A stretch of DNA of 64,000 nt from Pseudomonadales bacterium (GTDB taxonomy: Bacteria; Pseudomonadota; Gammaproteobacteria; Pseudomonadales; Azotimanducaceae): positions 650,977 through 714,976 of the forward strand of contig JAEPOO010000001.1 of the NCBI GenBank assembly GCA_017642855.1, in the 5' to 3' direction. Each line of letters starts with the position of its first letter. The first letter of the stretch is position 1. The position numbers and the translations under genes are program-made. The notes beneath the pieces are model-generated. The model saw only the letters and a list, made by a program, of their open reading frames with translations, searched no databases and had not been told where the DNA came from. Of this stretch, positions 60,795 through 64,000 are shown piece by piece.

Positions 60795-62015
60795 ATGGCG
60801 ATGAGTGAAAGAACGGGACCATTGAGAGATATCACCGTGATTGACTGCACGATGGCACTGGCTGGGCCATTTGGTGCAGCAGTTCTCGCCGACTTGGGTG
60901 CCAATGTGATCAAGGTTGAACCACCACATGGTGATGGCTCTCGTCCAGGACCACCGCTCCCACCGGATTACGCGAATGTGTCTGCAGAAGAACCAGCGGG
61001 TGTAGATTATGGCGGTTACTTTGCTTCTATCAATCGAAACAAGCGCAGCATCGTGCTTGATTTCAAAAAAGATCAAGACAAAGAAATTTTTTTGTCCCTG
61101 TGTGAAAAGGCGGATGCGGTTGTAGAGAACATGCGGGTTGGTGTGATGGATCGACTTGGCATCGGTTACGACGTCATCAAAGAGCGAAACCCGAAAATTG
61201 TTTACGGCTGCATTCGAGGATTCGGAGATCCCCGGACTTACGAGAGTCCGTATGCAGAATGGCCGGCCTACGACATCGTTGCGCAGAGTATGAGCGGTCA
61301 TGCGCATATCACTGGTCCCGACGATGATTCAGCTGGTTATCCCAGTGGTGTGAGCGTTGGGGATATCTATCCAGGCACGCTGATGGCACTAGGGGTTGTG
61401 TCTGCCATTCATCATGCAAAAGCGACCGGCGAAGGTCAGTTTTTTGATGTGGCGATGTATGACGCTATGTTGTCCTTTTGCGAAACCATTGTTTGCAACT
61501 ACGGCTATGAGGAAACGGAGCTGGGCGCTCGGGGACAGCATCACCCTAATCTGATGCCCTTTGGCATTTTTCCAACGAACGATGGCGGCGTGGCATTGGC
61601 CTGTCCTGGTGCTAAGCACTGGGCGCTGCTCTGCCAGACGATGGGTCGGGAGGACCTCATCACGGATGAGCGTTGTAAAAACACTTTCGTCAGAAGAAAG
61701 AATCAGGTGTTCGTTGAAGCGCAGATCAGCGCCTGGACGTCTTCGTTCAGCAAAAAAGAAGTGATCGATGCGCTCGGTGGCAAGGTGCCCTGTGGTCCAG
61801 TGAACACTGCCAAGGATATTTTCGAAGACCCCCATGTGGCAGCAAGAAAGATGATTACGCGGTTCCAGCTACCCGGTGACAACCCGGAGGTGGCTATTGT
61901 CGGAACGCCATTGAAGTTCACCCAATCTGAAGCCGGTTTTTATCGGCGCCCGCCGAAGTTGGGAGAACACACAGAAGAAGTACTCCAAGAATTCGCAATC
62001 AAACAGGAGTCCTAG
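60795..62015 (+). CDS. CaiB/BaiF (class III) CoA-transferase
   Basis: This is a 406-residue family III CoA transferase. ALAGPFGAAVLADLGANVIK (about residues 17-36), the SIVLDFKKDQ block, the nucleophilic Asp in SVGDIYPG (near residue 185) and the FDVAMYDAMLSF block are all present. It moves CoA between acids, intramolecularly in some members. Together with the two MaoC genes and the malyl-CoA-lyase-like gene it recalls the mesaconyl-CoA C1-C4 transferase (Mct) or itaconate CoA-transferase (Ict); substrate is inferred from context. AGGAG lies 3 bases before this ATG and 9 before a second ATG at 60801. Confidence 0.9.
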   Translation: MAMSERTGPLRDITVIDCTMALAGPFGAAVLADLGANVIKVEPPHGDGSRPGPPLPPDYANVSAEEPAGVDYGGYFASINRNKRSIVLDFKKDQDKEIFLSLCEKADAVVENMRVGVMDRLGIGYDVIKERNPKIVYGCIRGFGDPRTYESPYAEWPAYDIVAQSMSGHAHITGPDDDSAGYPSGVSVGDIYPGTLMALGVVSAIHHAKATGEGQFFDVAMYDAMLSFCETIVCNYGYEETELGARGQHHPNLMPFGIFPTNDGGVALACPGAKHWALLCQTMGREDLITDERCKNTFVRRKNQVFVEAQISAWTSSFSKKEVIDALGGKVPCGPVNTAKDIFEDPHVAARKMITRFQLPGDNPEVAIVGTPLKFTQSEAGFYRRPPKLGEHTEEVLQEFAIKQES

Positions 62016-62549
62016 ATGAGTGAGATCGAGGAAATCCTGGAAGCTGCTGTCTTGCGAAAACGCGGCCAGAGTTTTCATGAATTCGAAGTGGGTGAAGAGA
62101 TCCATCACCACTGGGGTAGAACGATTACCGAAGCGGATGCCATTCAGTTTGCCCACCTCACCTTGGCCTACAACCCGTTGTACTTTAATCGCGAATACGC
62201 GATAGAACTGGGACACCCTGACATCGTTGTGTGTCCTCAGTTGGTGTTTAACGTCATTCTTGGTTTGAGTGTAGAGATTTGCTCTGAGGGTTTGGGCGGG
62301 CCGTTTCTCGGCGTTTACGACCTCAAGTATCTGGAGCCGGTCTATCCCGGTGACACTTTAACCTCGGTTTCTAAAACGGTAGCGAAGCGTGAGTCGGAAT
62401 CTTCTGAGGGTCGAGGTGTGCTCACCTGGTTCAACGAAGGCTTCAATCAACATGATCGCAAGGTGATCGAATATCGACGTTCCAACCTTGCGATCTGGAA
62501 AGGTGGCCTCGGAGCACCAAAGATCAAGAAGGAGAACGCCGATGGGTAA
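62016..62549 (+). CDS. MaoC-family hydratase (first subunit)
   Basis: This is a 177-residue hotdog hydratase. FHEFEVGEEIHHHWGRTITE opens the domain and VYDLKYLEPVYPGDTLTS ends the strand core. The usual catalytic D-x-N-P-x-H pattern is altered: LTLAYNPLYFN lacks both Asp and His. The C-terminal stretch resembles mesaconyl-CoA hydratase (Mch) more than (R)-specific enoyl hydratases. AGGAG precedes the ATG by six bases. It overlaps the second MaoC gene by eight bases, which suggests a heteromeric hydratase. Confidence 0.87.
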   Translation: MSEIEEILEAAVLRKRGQSFHEFEVGEEIHHHWGRTITEADAIQFAHLTLAYNPLYFNREYAIELGHPDIVVCPQLVFNVILGLSVEICSEGLGGPFLGVYDLKYLEPVYPGDTLTSVSKTVAKRESESSEGRGVLTWFNEGFNQHDRKVIEYRRSNLAIWKGGLGAPKIKKENADG

Positions 62550-63024
62550 GCTCGCCAGTCTTACCAGTAGCGATAACTATTACGAAGATTTCCAAGTGGG
62601 TCAGGTGATTCGTCATGCCCGCGGAAAAACCATGACGCCATTGGAGAACGTGAACATCACGAACATGGTGATGAACACAGCGCAGGGCCACTTCAATGAA
62701 GATCAGATGTCGAAGACCCCACTGGGAAAAATACTTTGCTACGGCGGCGTGAACTTTTCACTGGTCCTGGGGCTCGCCTCACAGGACACGGTTGAAAACG
62801 CGCTCGCAGAATTGGAGTTGAACAACATTCAACTGAAGACCATGGTGTTCCATGGGGACACCATCTACGCCTATTCCAAAGTGTTGGAGAAGCGCGAAAG
62901 TGATCAGGAAGACGCCGGCATAGTTGTGTTCAAGCACTACGGCATTAATCAGAACAAAGAGCTGATTGCGGAAGTTGAACGCACAGCGCTTATCAAGAAA
63001 AAGAGCCACTGGCTCGATCGATAA
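62542..63024 (+). CDS. MaoC-family hydratase (second subunit)
   Basis: This is a 160-residue hotdog protein. YYEDFQVGQVIRHARGKTMT opens it and AELELNNIQLKTMVFHGDTI marks the central strands. The NTAQGHFNED block keeps a His where the catalytic His is expected, but not the usual Asp. The ATG at 62542 has AAGGAGA nine bases upstream; the open frame to 62488 inside the first MaoC is not used. It probably assembles with the preceding subunit. The CoA lyase follows by 12 bases. Confidence 0.87.
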   Translation: MGKLASLTSSDNYYEDFQVGQVIRHARGKTMTPLENVNITNMVMNTAQGHFNEDQMSKTPLGKILCYGGVNFSLVLGLASQDTVENALAELELNNIQLKTMVFHGDTIYAYSKVLEKRESDQEDAGIVVFKHYGINQNKELIAEVERTALIKKKSHWLDR

Positions 63025-63036
63025 CAGGAGGCCTCA

Positions 63037-63966
63037 GTGACTATTTTAAACGCTCATGGTCAACCACGCCGGCGCCGTCGGTGTCAGCTGTCAGTCCCCG
63101 CAAGCAACACAAAAATGATAGAGAAAGCGGCAGGCAGCGGTGTCGATCATGTATTTCTTGATCTGGAAGACGCCTGTGCCCCAAACCAGAAAGTAGGGGC
63201 GCGAGACAACATTATCGATGCGCTGCATAACCTTGATTGGGGTGAAACAGTACGTTGTGTGCGTATCAATGATACCGGCACTCAGTGGTGTCACGACGAT
63301 GTGATCTCAATTGTTGAAAAGGCAGGCGACAAAGTTGACTGCTTTATGTTGACCAAACCTTACGATGCCTCTGATGTTCAGTTTGTCGACAAGTTACTGA
63401 CTCAGCTGGAGCTTAAGCTCGGTCTGAAAAAGAAGATTGGCCTCGAATTGCTGATTGAAGAAACACTGGGTCTACAGAACGTAGAAGAAATTGCTTCATC
63501 GACACCGCGGCTGGAAGCCATGGTGTTTGGCATGGGTGATTACTCTGCCAGCCAGGGTCTCGACTTCGATGCGATCTATGGTCCCGACTATAAGTATCCC
63601 GGTGATGTTTTCCATTACGCGAAATTCCGCGTCGCTATGGCGGCGCGAGCCCGAGGTATTGACGCGATTGATGGACCGTTCGGCAATATCCGTAATACGG
63701 ATGCTTATCGCGAATCCTGTTTGCAGGCCAGGGCGCTTGGCATGGTGGGCAAATGGGCACTGCATCCGACGCAGATTGAACATGCCCAGGACATCTTTAC
63801 TCCGAACCTGGAGAAGATTGACGAAGCACGCAAACTGACAGAAGCCTATCGTGAATCAGAAGCCCAGGGTCAGGGTGCTGTCATGATTGACGGCAAATTT
63901 GCAGACGCAGCGACCGTGCGGCTCTACGCTAACACGCTGGATCTTGCTGATCTTTACGGACTCTAA
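63037..63966 (+). CDS. HpcH/HpaI-family CoA-ester lyase (malyl-CoA lyase type)
   Basis: This is a 309-residue TIM-barrel lyase that splits a 3-hydroxyacyl-CoA aldol such as malyl-CoA, beta-methylmalyl-CoA or citramalyl-CoA. The opening RRRRCQLSVPASNTKMIEKA and FLDLEDACAPNQK (metal Glu/Asp), VRIND, GLELLIEETLGLQNVEEIAS and LGMVGKWALHPTQIEHAQ blocks match the malyl-CoA lyase (Mcl) group from memory. The start is GTG at 63037, with AGGAGG five bases before it. Last complete gene of the rightward TetR-controlled operon. Confidence 0.9.
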   Translation: MTILNAHGQPRRRRRCQLSVPASNTKMIEKAAGSGVDHVFLDLEDACAPNQKVGARDNIIDALHNLDWGETVRCVRINDTGTQWCHDDVISIVEKAGDKVDCFMLTKPYDASDVQFVDKLLTQLELKLGLKKKIGLELLIEETLGLQNVEEIASSTPRLEAMVFGMGDYSASQGLDFDAIYGPDYKYPGDVFHYAKFRVAMAARARGIDAIDGPFGNIRNTDAYRESCLQARALGMVGKWALHPTQIEHAQDIFTPNLEKIDEARKLTEAYRESEAQGQGAVMIDGKFADAATVRLYANTLDLADLYGL

Positions 63967-63975
63967 GAGGCATTT

Positions 63976-64000
63976 ATGAGCGAAGGATATTGGACAGCCC
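63976..64000 (+). CDS. Start of a downstream gene (DUF1330-like?), cut by the window edge
   Basis: Only the first 8 codons are visible (MSEGYWTA), with AGAGG six bases before the ATG, so it continues the same operon. Small DUF1330 proteins often begin with a MxxGYWxA-like sequence, which is a weak hint only. Ten bases separate it from the lyase stop. Confidence 0.4.

Noticed and set aside
1..64000. CRISPR arrays, IS elements, prophage, tRNA or rRNA genes
   Set aside because: No regular spaced repeats, transposase or integrase genes, or tRNA-like cloverleaf sequences were recognised.

Overview
The window looks like a compact, mid-GC chromosome segment from a heterotrophic, probably marine, gammaproteobacterium. 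The support is the full recC-recB-recD set, NhaA, HtpX, Pgi and Ppa of gammaproteobacterial type, very tight gene packing, and a heavy load of lipid and xenobiotic catabolism genes (acyl-CoA dehydrogenases, P450s, SDRs, CoA transferase, MaoC hydratases). This assignment is an inference from gene content. I see no rRNA, tRNA, CRISPR array, insertion sequence or prophage.

Layout. 1-3.8 kb: the 3' end of a giant RTX/beta-roll surface or secreted protein. 3.8-13.0 kb: a leftward recC-recB-recD-acyltransferase operon. 13.4-16.0 kb: pyrophosphatase, a DMT exporter and an exported SurE nucleotidase. 16.1-21.9 kb: a catabolic locus with an enoyl-CoA hydratase, a leftward operon (phosphonate-monoesterase/sulfatase-like hydrolase, SMP-30 lactonase, Gfo/Idh dehydrogenase) and a divergent MFS transporter. 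21.9-24.9 kb: pgi, a spermidine-synthase-like methyltransferase and a GNAT enzyme. 25.0-29.7 kb: a TVP38-disulfide oxidoreductase fusion facing an FMN oxidase-ECF sigma-anti-sigma operon, then a 37-residue membrane peptide and a lipoprotein. 30-38.9 kb: small metabolic enzymes (GNAT, VOC, alpha/beta hydrolase, SDRs, PNPOx-like protein, GPH symporter, HAD, thioesterase, GST). 38.9-45.8 kb: a two-subunit molybdenum hydroxylase and three successive acyl-CoA dehydrogenases. 45.8-49.2 kb: htpX, nhaA, a LOG-family gene and a clpP-type gene. 49.3-54.5 kb: an SDR-P450-nitroreductase-SDR-GST-zinc-ribbon membrane protein operon. 54.5-56.4 kb: an exported TPR/TonB-C-like protein, then a very small double-glycine-leader peptide gene with a 73-residue membrane protein. 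56.4-64 kb: a divergent TetR-centred locus, with TetR, hydrolase, LLM oxidoreductase and P450 leftward, and nitroreductase, CaiB transferase, two MaoC hydratases and a malyl-CoA-lyase-type enzyme rightward.

How it fits together. From 39 to 64 kb the genes form linked modules for oxidising hydrophobic or branched substrates to CoA esters. P450s, the Mo-hydroxylase and SDRs introduce and oxidise oxygen functions. Acyl-CoA dehydrogenases and MaoC/CaiB/CoA-lyase enzymes then break the carbon skeleton. The most promising unexplained item is the double-glycine peptide gene at 56007-56165 and its membrane partner: it has the form of a bacteriocin or secreted-peptide cassette lodged between metabolic genes. 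The best reconstructed pathway candidate is the CaiB-MaoC-MaoC-lyase operon, which matches mesaconate/itaconate or methylmalyl-CoA chemistry. A recurring structural feature is that seven convergent gene pairs overlap by exactly four bases at their stop codons.
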